A stretch of DNA of 28,769 nt from Chitinophagaceae bacterium UBA2789. GTDB taxonomy: Bacteria > Bacteroidota > Bacteroidia > Chitinophagales > Chitinophagaceae. The position numbers and the translations under genes are program-made. The stretch lies in contig DEHX01000056.1 of the NCBI GenBank assembly GCA_002352145.1, positions 1-28,769 on the forward strand, given 5' to 3'. The notes beneath the pieces were generated by a model, which was not told where the DNA came from, searched no databases, and saw only the letters and a list, made by a program, of their open reading frames with translations. Numbering within the stretch: the first letter of the stretch is position 1; each line of letters opens with the position of its first letter. Of this stretch, positions 8,180 to 16,589 are shown piece after piece.

Positions 8180-8327
8180 ATTGTTCTTCAATGGAACATC
8201 AAAGAACCAACAACTGTCCGATGTAAAAAATAGCAGGGCGGGCCAATAGCAGTTAGAATAATGCACAGACAGGCATAGAAGAACTACTATGCGGGTAGGC
8301 GAATAACTACAAGACTTCTTTTATGTT

Positions 8328-8963
8328 CTAGTCTTTGAGGTCTGAAATGATATGATGTGCGATTGCGTAACGGGTTAACTCTGCATTGGTACCCAGGCCC
8401 AGTTTTTCAAGAATATGGCTGCGGTGTGTACTTACCGTTGTCAGGGCCAATGAAAGTGTTTCAGCGATCTGGGAAATAGTTTTACCAGCGGCCAGCATTT
8501 TGAATATTTCAAATTCCCTGTTGGTTAATTTTTCATGAGGCTTGCCGGTGTCACCAAACTCAAGCAGCTTTTCTGCCAGCTCGGGAGTAATGTATTTCCT
8601 GCCCATCGAAACTCTTTCCACCGCCTTGATCAGTTCATAAGGCGCTGCATTTTTATTCAGGTAACCAGAAGCCCCAGCCTTCAGGGCTCTTACAGCATAA
8701 AGATCTTCGGAGTAAATGCTAAGGATTATCACCGGTAATGCCGGCCTTATAAGTTTGATTTGCTCTAATGCTTCCAGTCCGCTTCGCCCGGGCATATCCA
8801 GGTCAGAAATCACCAGGTCCCAGTCTTGCTTCATCACTTCTTTAACCAGTGATTCACCATCACCCACTTCTTTTATTTCTGCCTGAGGGTATTCGTCTTT
8901 GAGTATTTGTATCAGGCCTACCCTGACAAAACTATGGTCATCTGCAACTATTATTCGTTTCAT
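8328..8963 (-). CDS. NarL/LuxR-type DNA-binding response regulator
   Basis: 211 residues, standard size. Receiver domain 1-120 has all expected residues: D8-D9 (VADDHSFVR), phosphoacceptor D54 (VISDLDMPG), switch S82 (IILSIYSED) and K104 (YLNKN). A linker leads to a LuxR-type helix-turn-helix (about 145-205) with LTNREFEIFKMLAAGKTISQIAETL and the recognition part TTVSTHRSHILEKLG. It binds DNA as a dimer after phosphorylation and is cytoplasmic. The gene lies 12 bases downstream of the large CHASE kinase gene (8976-12566), so the two form an operon and almost surely a cognate pair. The second kinase (4505-7756) could also feed it. Its target promoters are not visible; the divergent cyclase gene is a reasonable guess. 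Confidence 0.95.
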   Translation of the reverse strand: MKRIIVADDHSFVRVGLIQILKDEYPQAEIKEVGDGESLVKEVMKQDWDLVISDLDMPGRSGLEALEQIKLIRPALPVIILSIYSEDLYAVRALKAGASGYLNKNAAPYELIKAVERVSMGRKYITPELAEKLLEFGDTGKPHEKLTNREFEIFKMLAAGKTISQIAETLSLALTTVSTHRSHILEKLGLGTNAELTRYAIAHHIISDLKD

Positions 8964-8975
8964 AAAAAATATACG

Positions 8976-11900
8976 TTAGGTAAGGTTTACAGGAATCTTT
9001 ATTTCTATACGGGTACCATTTCCGGGTGCCGTTATTAATTCAAATTTTCCGTTTAACGAGGCTACTCTTTCTTTCATTCCCAAGATACCAAATGATTTAG
9101 TTGTACTCAATTGTGATGCATCAAACCCTTTTCCATCATCTTCGATACTAAGGCTTACATACTGTTCGTCCTGTGTTAACCATGTAATCACCTTTTTTGC
9201 TTTTGCATACCGGGTTATGTTGGTCAGAGATTCCTGGAATACCCTGAACAAACAGGTGGCTGTCATTTCATCCGTTTTACTTATCGGCCTGGGACAATTA
9301 AACTCAATGGGTATGCCGGTATTATCGGTAAACTGCTGACTCTGCCATCGCAGGGCTTCTTCAATGGTCTGGTGTTCCAGTATTCCCATCCGCAGTTCAT
9401 TCAGGATTTTGCGTATAGACAGGTTACTGCTATCCAGAAGGGTGATGATATTCTTTAATTTTAATTTAACCTGCCCTGCTTCTGCCGGAGTTTTCTTATC
9501 GATCCATGCCACATCCATCTTAATGGCTGTTAATTGCTGGCCCAGTTCATCATGTATTTCCCGGCCGATCCGTTTTCTTTCCTCTTCCCGGATCCTTTGC
9601 AGGTGAGCAGTTAGTTGCCTGAGTTGTTCCGATGCCTGCCTGATTTCTTCCTGTGCCCTCACTCTTTCTGAAATATCAATACCCACACCCATCAGGCAAA
9701 GCTCTCCATGATAGTCAATAGACCTGCCGGTAAAATAATGCGGAATTTTATCGCCGGATTTCAACAGGAAATCTGCTTCAACTGCGTCCTCGCCATTTAA
9801 AAAAACGCTGTTGATTTTTTGTGCCAGTAAATCTTTGTCGGGAGTATCAAAAAATTGCAGCGGATGCATGTTTTCAATTTCAGCATCTGTATACCCTGTT
9901 ACATTTTTAAAATTCTTATTCCACCGGTAAAATTTTCCCTGCCTGTTATACAGATAAAATACACCTGGTAAACTATTAATGATAGAATCGGACAATTCCT
10001 TTTCACTAATGATTTGTGTTTCTGCAAGATGCTGTTTAGTTACATCATACACCGTACCCGAATAACGTATTGTTTGCCCGTTATTATCTTTTTCTGCAAA
10101 CCAGGAAGGCATCAGGTATCTTAATGCAGAAAGCTCCGGATTGGTCCTGAAAAGATGTGAAACCGGGTCTCTCCCCGCAGCCATATCATCCAGCGCAGTT
10201 TTTATCAACCACCTGTCGTCAGGATGTATTAAATCAAGGTATTCATCAAAATCAGGAGGGAATTCACGAATCGGCAATCCAAAAAGCCGGAACATTTGTT
10301 TTGACCAGCGGCCCTGCTGCTTCACCACATCAAATTCCCAACTGCCAAGCCCGGCATGTTCCTCTGCCAGCTCCAGCATTTCATTGGAGTGTATGATTTC
10401 CTGTTCTGCTCTCTTTCTTTCGCTGATATCAGCAGCAACACCAAAAATTTGCTTTGGTGTATTATCATTGTTACGCTGGTATATGGATTCCTTTGTATGC
10501 AACCAGTGCCATTCCCCTTTTTTATCTTTCATCCGATACTCATGAACCAGCAACTGATCATCCGGGAGATCATTATACTGCGGGTAAGTGTGTGCCAGGT
10601 AGATACTGAAGTCATCCGGGTGCATCAGATGCGCAATGACATTATCGCCCAGGTTTTTTATTTCACTGTCGGAATATCCCAGCATTTTTTGCATACCCTC
10701 ATTGATATATACATTTCTCCTTTCCTCAATGTCGTAGATGTAAATAATATCCGGGGATGCGTTAATAATGCTCTGTGTAAATGCCTCGCTGGTTTTAAGA
10801 GATACTTCAGCCTGTCTTCTTAATTTCTCTTTTTCGTAATTATCAAGAGAGAATGAAATATTTGCAGCTAATCTTTCCAGCATTTCCATCTCCTCCTGGT
10901 CGAAGAAATTTTTTTCGGCAGCGTAAAGTGACAGAGAGCCTATTACTCTTCCCAGCTTTTTAACCGGCAATGAAATAGATGACAGGTATCCTCTGCTAAG
11001 AGCTTCCACTTTCCATGGCTCCATCCGGGGATCTGTTTCTATGTCATTGCATACAATTGCTTTTCCTTCCCGCAGTGCCGTACCGGTGGGGCCTTTTCCT
11101 TCCCTTATATTTTCCGTTGTAATTTTTTTGATCTGCACCAGGTATCCTCTTTCTTCACCTGAAAAAGATACCGGATCCACTGTGTGCAACTCTTCATTGA
11201 CCATTCCTATCCAGGCCATTTTGAATCTTCCTACTGATACAGCCACATCACAAATAGATTTGAATAAAGCCGGCTCATTGGTTACATCAATGATTACCTG
11301 GTTCACCTGCCGGGAGAAATCATACAGCCGGCTCATCTTTATGATCTTTGCTTCTGCTTTTTTTCTTTCCGTAATATCCTGAAAAAAGATGGCGATACCA
11401 TTATCAGTCGGATAGATGTGGTTTTCAAACCAGAGATCATAGGGTTCATAATGTTCTTCCAGGTAAATGTATTGACCTTTCTGCATTGCCAGCTCATAAG
11501 CCTTATGAAAAGGCTGTCCAAGGCCTTCAGGAAATTCTGTCCATATGTGCCTGCCAATCATTTTTGCAGGATCACGGCCGAACACCTGCCCTGCCTTTTT
11601 ATTCATATAGGTGTACCGCCAGTTTTTATCCAATGCTACAAAAGCATCCGTGATACTCTCCAATAATGTTCTGTAATTTTTTTCGCTGGCACTTAGTTTT
11701 TCCGTTTGCTCATTTACCAGCTGTCTCAGCTTTAGCGGCTGACGGGTTCGGTGCCATGCAAATATTGCTCCTGTTACAGATAAAAACAGTCCCAGCAATC
11801 CAAAAGGCAAAATATCTTCAAAGCTGGTAGTTTGTTTTCTTTGTACATATAATTTCCATTCACCATCAGGCACATCTACCACCAGGTAACTGCTTTCATT

Positions 11901-12566
11901 AAACTTTGCCGGATAATTCAGAAAGAACTCCTCCTGCTGTGTATTTGGATTTATCTTGGAGAGTTCAAATGCAAAATCGCTGCTTTCACTATTACTGATT
12001 CCTGCCTCTTTTAGCAAAGTTGGCAGCCGGATTACCACAGCTGCAAATCCCCAGAATTCATCGTTTATAAAAATAGGCTGGCGGCCCACGATACCAAGCC
12101 CACCCTGCTTCAACTCGAAAGGGCCTGAAAAAAACAATTCCCTTTTTTTGATTGCTTTTATTGCTTCCCTGTTCCTGTTTGAATCGGCCAGTATATCATA
12201 GCCAATTACCGACTCATTGCCCTTCAACGGGTAAATCTGAATAATAGTGCCTTTGCGGGTCAGCTGCACTGCATCAATGAATTTATTAGATCGCAGCAAT
12301 GAATAGGCCAGCGAATCAAAATTTCTTGGCTCACCAAAATTCTCCACCACAAAGGCGAGTATTTTGGAAGCAGCAAAACTGTAGTTTAATGTAGCCTGCA
12401 TACGTTCTTTGGCAGCATTGACCACACTTGTTACTTCCTTTTGTTCGGCATTCCTGCGAAGAAGATATCGCTGGTAGGTAAGATATTGGGTTAGGGAAAG
12501 AAGGATAATAAAAACAACCAATCCCACAAGCAATGGCCTCCTGAATATAGTAGCTTGTATTTTCAT
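8976..12566 (-). CDS. CHASE/PAS/GAF sensor histidine kinase (NarL-type HisKA_3)
   Basis: 1196 residues. Order: membrane helix 12-30; extracytoplasmic CHASE domain about 55-225 with the hallmark PLKGNESVIGYDILAD (113-128); membrane helix 252-271; PAS about 292-400; GAF about 412-578 (GPTGTALREGKAIVCNDI; SISLPVKKLGRVIGSLSLY); three more PAS domains near 592-718, 726-850 and 855-968; a coiled coil; HisKA_3 with EEERKRIGREIHDELGQQL, phosphoacceptor H1005; HATPase with N1116, G1 box DDGKGFD (1143-1149) and G2 region GILGMKERV (1160-1168). All catalytic motifs look intact. CHASE domains in other proteins bind small ligands such as cytokinin-like or peptide signals; the ligand here cannot be read. 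Its regulator follows 12 bases downstream. Confidence 0.93.
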   Translation of the reverse strand: MKIQATIFRRPLLVGLVVFIILLSLTQYLTYQRYLLRRNAEQKEVTSVVNAAKERMQATLNYSFAASKILAFVVENFGEPRNFDSLAYSLLRSNKFIDAVQLTRKGTIIQIYPLKGNESVIGYDILADSNRNREAIKAIKKRELFFSGPFELKQGGLGIVGRQPIFINDEFWGFAAVVIRLPTLLKEAGISNSESSDFAFELSKINPNTQQEEFFLNYPAKFNESSYLVVDVPDGEWKLYVQRKQTTSFEDILPFGLLGLFLSVTGAIFAWHRTRQPLKLRQLVNEQTEKLSASEKNYRTLLESITDAFVALDKNWRYTYMNKKAGQVFGRDPAKMIGRHIWTEFPEGLGQPFHKAYELAMQKGQYIYLEEHYEPYDLWFENHIYPTDNGIAIFFQDITERKKAEAKIIKMSRLYDFSRQVNQVIIDVTNEPALFKSICDVAVSVGRFKMAWIGMVNEELHTVDPVSFSGEERGYLVQIKKITTENIREGKGPTGTALREGKAIVCNDIETDPRMEPWKVEALSRGYLSSISLPVKKLGRVIGSLSLYAAEKNFFDQEEMEMLERLAANISFSLDNYEKEKLRRQAEVSLKTSEAFTQSIINASPDIIYIYDIEERRNVYINEGMQKMLGYSDSEIKNLGDNVIAHLMHPDDFSIYLAHTYPQYNDLPDDQLLVHEYRMKDKKGEWHWLHTKESIYQRNNDNTPKQIFGVAADISERKRAEQEIIHSNEMLELAEEHAGLGSWEFDVVKQQGRWSKQMFRLFGLPIREFPPDFDEYLDLIHPDDRWLIKTALDDMAAGRDPVSHLFRTNPELSALRYLMPSWFAEKDNNGQTIRYSGTVYDVTKQHLAETQIISEKELSDSIINSLPGVFYLYNRQGKFYRWNKNFKNVTGYTDAEIENMHPLQFFDTPDKDLLAQKINSVFLNGEDAVEADFLLKSGDKIPHYFTGRSIDYHGELCLMGVGIDISERVRAQEEIRQASEQLRQLTAHLQRIREEERKRIGREIHDELGQQLTAIKMDVAWIDKKTPAEAGQVKLKLKNIITLLDSSNLSIRKILNELRMGILEHQTIEEALRWQSQQFTDNTGIPIEFNCPRPISKTDEMTATCLFRVFQESLTNITRYAKAKKVITWLTQDEQYVSLSIEDDGKGFDASQLSTTKSFGILGMKERVASLNGKFELITAPGNGTRIEIKIPVNLT

Positions 12567-12756
12567 AAATCAATGCGCAGAAAAACAAATATGACACACA
12601 AAAAGAGGCAATGATAATCTTACATAAACAGAAAATTATACAGTATAACAAGTTACTAAAAATTGACAAGTGACGGAGCAAATGATGAAGCAATTTTGCA
12701 AGGCCTCCTTCAGCTTAGATTAAGACAGTATATTTACTCCTTAAAGAAAAAGGCAA

Positions 12757-14958
12757 ATGAGCCCAACCCGCCAGCTGGGAGCAATAATGTTTACAGATAT
12801 CATGGGGTTTACCGCCATGATGGAAGCCAACGAACAAACAGCCAATGAATGGCGTACCCGTTTACGTCAGTCATTGAAGACCCATGTATCTTTTTTTAAT
12901 GGCCGGATCATTGAGTTGAACGGTGATGGTGCACTCACTTTTTTTCAAAGTGCATATGAAGCAGTAAAAGCAGCTATAGCTATTCAGCTGGACATGAAAA
13001 TGAACAGCCCTGTTCCTTTAAGGGCCGGAATTCATGCCGGTGAAGTGGTAATGGAAGAAAGCAGCGTATATGGCAGTGTGGTCAATGTGGCTTCACGGGT
13101 AGAATCATTCGCTGTTCCGGGCAGTATTTTTATTTCAGAAAAAGTGTTTGACGAAGTAAAAAATAAACCGGATATACAAACCCTTTCACTTGGCAAGTTC
13201 CGGTTCAAGAATGTAGAAGACCCTGTTGAAATATTTGCCATCCGGAATGAAGGCATTGCTGTTCCTGACAAACAGAAGCTGACAGGAAAAGGTGTGGTTG
13301 TAGAAAAAAATAAATTCCTGTTACCCAAAGCTGCCCTGGCGGGTATCGGCGCTACCTTATTGATCACCGTTGCAGTTTATTTTCTTTTCATAAAACCGGG
13401 AGATAAAAAATTAACTGCCGTAGAATCAATTGCTGTTTTGCCTTTCGATAACCAGGACAAGGATGTTCAAAGCGATTTTTTTGCCGATGGAATTACAGAA
13501 GACATCAACACCAATTTATCCAGGATCAGTTCGCTGACGGTGATCTCGCATACCACTATGCAGGCTTTTAAAAAGACGGCGAAGGGTATTAAAGAGATCG
13601 GAAAAGAGCTGAATGTAAACAGTGTTTTAAAAGGCAGCTTGCGAAGAATGGGTGACAAAATCAGGATATATGCTGAACTGGTGGATGTGGCTACCCAAAA
13701 AAGCCTGTGGAGCGAAACAATAGAAAAAGACTATGCAAAGATCTTCGACATACAGAGTGAGATAGCCCAACAGATCGCTAATAAGCTGGCCGTAAAAGTT
13801 TCTGAAGCAGAAAAAAAACGTATTGAACAAAAACCAACAGACAACCTGCAGGCTTATGAATATTACCTGCAGGGCAGAGATTACTACTACCACTATAAAA
13901 ATGAAGACAACGAAAAAGCCATTGAATATTTTAAAAAAGCCATTGCCCTTGACAATAACTATTCATTAGCATGGGCCGGACTGGGTGATGCTTACAGCCA
14001 GAAACACAGCCGCTATGGGGCAGAAGCTGCCTGGCTTGATTCCAGCAAGATAGCCGGTCAGCGGGCTATACAGCTCGACAGCAATTCATCAGAAGCATAC
14101 AAAGCATTGTCCAACGCATATTATTATGCCAAGGATTATGATAAAGGATTTGAGCTGTTAGAAAAATCTGTTGCACTTAATCCGAATAATGCGCAGGCGG
14201 TCGGTAATCTCGGAACGGCATATTTCTTAAAAGCACAATTAGATGAAGCGCTTCGCTGGGAAAAAAAGGCAGCAGCCATCAACCCTAAAAATGGCATCCC
14301 TTATATGGTCATCGGTTGGACTTACCGTATTCTCGGTGATTATACACAAGCTGAACAATGGCTGAGAAAATCACTGGAGCTCAGAAAGTTTATTGATACC
14401 TACCGGGAACTGGCTTATACTTTTTTATTACAGCAAAAAGTTGATTCTGCCAGAAATATCGTACCGCTTATCATTGCGATTGACAGCAGCAACAACCGAA
14501 ACTTTGAAGTGGCCGGCATGATCACTCATATGATTGGTGATACCATAACGGCTAAACGGTATTTTGAAAAATCGGTTAGCCTGAACAAATCAATTTCGAC
14601 AGATATTGAAGGCTACGAAGCCGTAAGCCTTGGCCAGCTGTTACTGAATGAAGGCAATACCATTGAAGCAGATATACATCTTACAACTGCCTTATCGGCT
14701 TATAAAAAAGCCATTGAAGATGGTTCAATGGACGATGACCATGCACTCTACATAGCAGCAATCTATTCCATAAAGAATGATAAACAACAGGCATTGGTAT
14801 GGCTGAAAAAAGCACAGGAATTCAAATGGATGGATTATGGTTTTGGCGAACTGACCCCCTGGTATAAAAACATCCGCAACGAACCCGCCTTCCGGCAACT
14901 GATGAGCAACCTTAAGCAAAATGCTGCCGACATGAGAAGGAAAGCTGCATCACTTTAG
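12757..14958 (+). CDS. Class III nucleotide cyclase fused to FlgO/TolB-like and TPR regions
   Basis: 733 residues. Cyclase domain 1-165: FTDIMGFT gives metal Asp D14, NGDGALTFF gives metal Asp D57, and VNVASR gives transition-state residues N110 and R114. The two base-selecting positions are E53 (Lys in adenylate cyclases, Glu in guanylate cyclases) and S103 (Asp or Cys in the classical enzymes), so the product cannot be stated. One membrane helix, 192-212, follows. Beyond it are a FlgO/TolB-like region (about 220-345; ESIAVLPFDNQ, FFADGITEDI) and many TPR units (about 365-720). With one helix, the cyclase would be cytoplasmic and the TPR part periplasmic. An in-frame TAA sits just upstream of the ATG. 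It is divergent from the CHASE kinase operon. Confidence 0.88.
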   Translation: MSPTRQLGAIMFTDIMGFTAMMEANEQTANEWRTRLRQSLKTHVSFFNGRIIELNGDGALTFFQSAYEAVKAAIAIQLDMKMNSPVPLRAGIHAGEVVMEESSVYGSVVNVASRVESFAVPGSIFISEKVFDEVKNKPDIQTLSLGKFRFKNVEDPVEIFAIRNEGIAVPDKQKLTGKGVVVEKNKFLLPKAALAGIGATLLITVAVYFLFIKPGDKKLTAVESIAVLPFDNQDKDVQSDFFADGITEDINTNLSRISSLTVISHTTMQAFKKTAKGIKEIGKELNVNSVLKGSLRRMGDKIRIYAELVDVATQKSLWSETIEKDYAKIFDIQSEIAQQIANKLAVKVSEAEKKRIEQKPTDNLQAYEYYLQGRDYYYHYKNEDNEKAIEYFKKAIALDNNYSLAWAGLGDAYSQKHSRYGAEAAWLDSSKIAGQRAIQLDSNSSEAYKALSNAYYYAKDYDKGFELLEKSVALNPNNAQAVGNLGTAYFLKAQLDEALRWEKKAAAINPKNGIPYMVIGWTYRILGDYTQAEQWLRKSLELRKFIDTYRELAYTFLLQQKVDSARNIVPLIIAIDSSNNRNFEVAGMITHMIGDTITAKRYFEKSVSLNKSISTDIEGYEAVSLGQLLLNEGNTIEADIHLTTALSAYKKAIEDGSMDDDHALYIAAIYSIKNDKQQALVWLKKAQEFKWMDYGFGELTPWYKNIRNEPAFRQLMSNLKQNAADMRRKAASL

Positions 14959-15012
14959 CCCTTTTTACCAAAGCACTATTACTGCTTCCTCCTTTTTAAG
15001 TAATTTTCCGGA

Positions 15013-16587
15013 ATGAAGGCCCTGATTATATCCCTGGCATTTTTGCCGCTTACATTGTTTGCACAACCACCCTGTGATATTTTGATCGTTAACGGCAAAA
15101 TCATTGACGGTACCGGCAACAACTGGTACTATGGCAATATTGCTATAAAAGACGGTAAAATCATTGCCATCGGTAAAGTCTATTATTTTAATGCCGCCAG
15201 ATTCATTGATGCAAGAGGGATGATCGTGGCACCTGGTTTTATTGATGTGCATACCCACCTGGAAGGCGATGAAGCAAAAGATCCCAATGCCACCAATTTT
15301 ATACTGGATGGAGTGACTACCTGTGTTACCGGTAATTGCGGATCATCCAATACAGATATTGGAAAATACCTGCGATGGGTAGATTCATTAAAGCTATCCA
15401 TTAATGTAGCATCCCTGATCGGGCACAACGACATACGCAAAGCTGTAATGGGCCGTGCCAACCGTGATGCGACGGCGGATGAAATGAAACGGATGGAAGA
15501 CATTACCGAAAAAGCAATGAAAGACGGAGCGGTGGGTTTATCCACCGGCCTTATTTATATTCCGGGCACCTACACCAAAACTCCTGAGATCGTTGCGCTG
15601 GCAAAGATTGCTTCAAAGTATAACGGTGTTTATGCCACGCATATGCGGGATGAGGGCGACAGTGTTACCTATGCTATTGAAGAAGCGCTGACCATTGGAA
15701 GAGAGGCCTATATTCCGGTAGAGATATCTCACTTCAAACTCAGCGGACAGCATAACTGGGGAAGGAGCAAGGTCACTGTTCCTATGATTGAAAAAGCCAG
15801 AAAAGAAGGAATAGAAGTTACGATTGACCAGTATCCTTACACTGCCAGCAGCACTTCCATCAGTACATTGATCCCGGATGAAATATTAGCTGACGGACAA
15901 GATTCGATTAAAGCAAGATTGCAAAGACCGGAAGTGAAAAAGTATGTGGTCAAATCCATACTGGAACGGTTGAAGAAAAGAAAACTGAAACACCTCAGCT
16001 ATGCCGTCATTGCCTACTTCGCCCCGGATACAACTTATAACGGTAAGAGTATTGAACAGATCAACCTGATGAAAGGAAGAAAGCACAAGGCCAAATACGA
16101 AGCCGAAACGGTAATTGATATTATGATGGCCGGTGGCGCCAGCGCCGTTTTTCATGGCATGAGTGAAGATGATATCAAACGTATCATGCAATACCCGTTC
16201 AACATGTTTGCCAGCGATGCCACGATACGAGTGCTGAATGCCGGTATGCCCCACCCGAGAGGATATGGCACTAATGCAAGGGTTTTGTCCAAATATGTAC
16301 GGGAAGAGAAAGTAATATCGCTTGAAGAGGCCATCCGCCGCATGACATCATTACCGGCACAAAAATTTCAACTGAAAGACCGCGGCCTGCTGAAAGAAGG
16401 CATGGCGGCTGACATTGTCATCTTTGATGAAAACGAAGTGAAAGACGTTTCCACTTTTGAAAAGCCCCATGCTTACTCCAAAGGCTTTCATTTTGTAATC
16501 GTCAACGGAGTGCTTACGGTCAACTATGAAAAACACCTTGGCGTAAGGGCAGGAAAAGCATTATACGGGCCGGGGACAGTGAAGTAA
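15013..16587 (+). CDS. N-acyl-D-amino-acid deacylase (D-aminoacylase) family, exported
   Basis: 524 residues, usual family length. Metal-dependent amidohydrolase that would hydrolyse N-acyl-D-amino acids to the free D-amino acid and a carboxylate. Visible residues match the family: HxH in FIDVHTHLEGD (H80, H82), metal-bridging Cys in TGNCGSS (C109), H210 (ATHMRDEGD), H240 (EISHFKLSG) and catalytic Asp D402 (FASDATI). The N-terminal beta part begins DILIVNGKIIDGTG. Unlike cytoplasmic members it has a signal peptide (1-17, LTLFA then QPP), so it likely acts in the periplasm, on D-amino-acid derivatives from peptidoglycan or from outside. It starts 54 bases after the cyclase gene and may share its transcript. 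Dipeptidase or dihydropyrimidinase-like activity is the main alternative. Confidence 0.88.
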   Translation: MKALIISLAFLPLTLFAQPPCDILIVNGKIIDGTGNNWYYGNIAIKDGKIIAIGKVYYFNAARFIDARGMIVAPGFIDVHTHLEGDEAKDPNATNFILDGVTTCVTGNCGSSNTDIGKYLRWVDSLKLSINVASLIGHNDIRKAVMGRANRDATADEMKRMEDITEKAMKDGAVGLSTGLIYIPGTYTKTPEIVALAKIASKYNGVYATHMRDEGDSVTYAIEEALTIGREAYIPVEISHFKLSGQHNWGRSKVTVPMIEKARKEGIEVTIDQYPYTASSTSISTLIPDEILADGQDSIKARLQRPEVKKYVVKSILERLKKRKLKHLSYAVIAYFAPDTTYNGKSIEQINLMKGRKHKAKYEAETVIDIMMAGGASAVFHGMSEDDIKRIMQYPFNMFASDATIRVLNAGMPHPRGYGTNARVLSKYVREEKVISLEEAIRRMTSLPAQKFQLKDRGLLKEGMAADIVIFDENEVKDVSTFEKPHAYSKGFHFVIVNGVLTVNYEKHLGVRAGKALYGPGTVK

Positions 16588-16589
16588 TC

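Noticed and set aside
8180..8266. N-terminal extension of the receiver-like frame
   Set aside because: The extra 29 residues precede the first strand of the fold and resemble no known domain; the ATG at 8177-8179 gives a normal receiver length.
10141..10823. Overlapping plus-strand frames of 134 and 155 residues opposite the CHASE kinase
   Set aside because: Antisense to conserved PAS regions; Cys/Ser/Phe-rich with no domain signature.
12663..12848. 61-residue plus-strand frame overlapping the cyclase start
   Set aside because: Overlaps a clear catalytic domain in another frame and has no motif.
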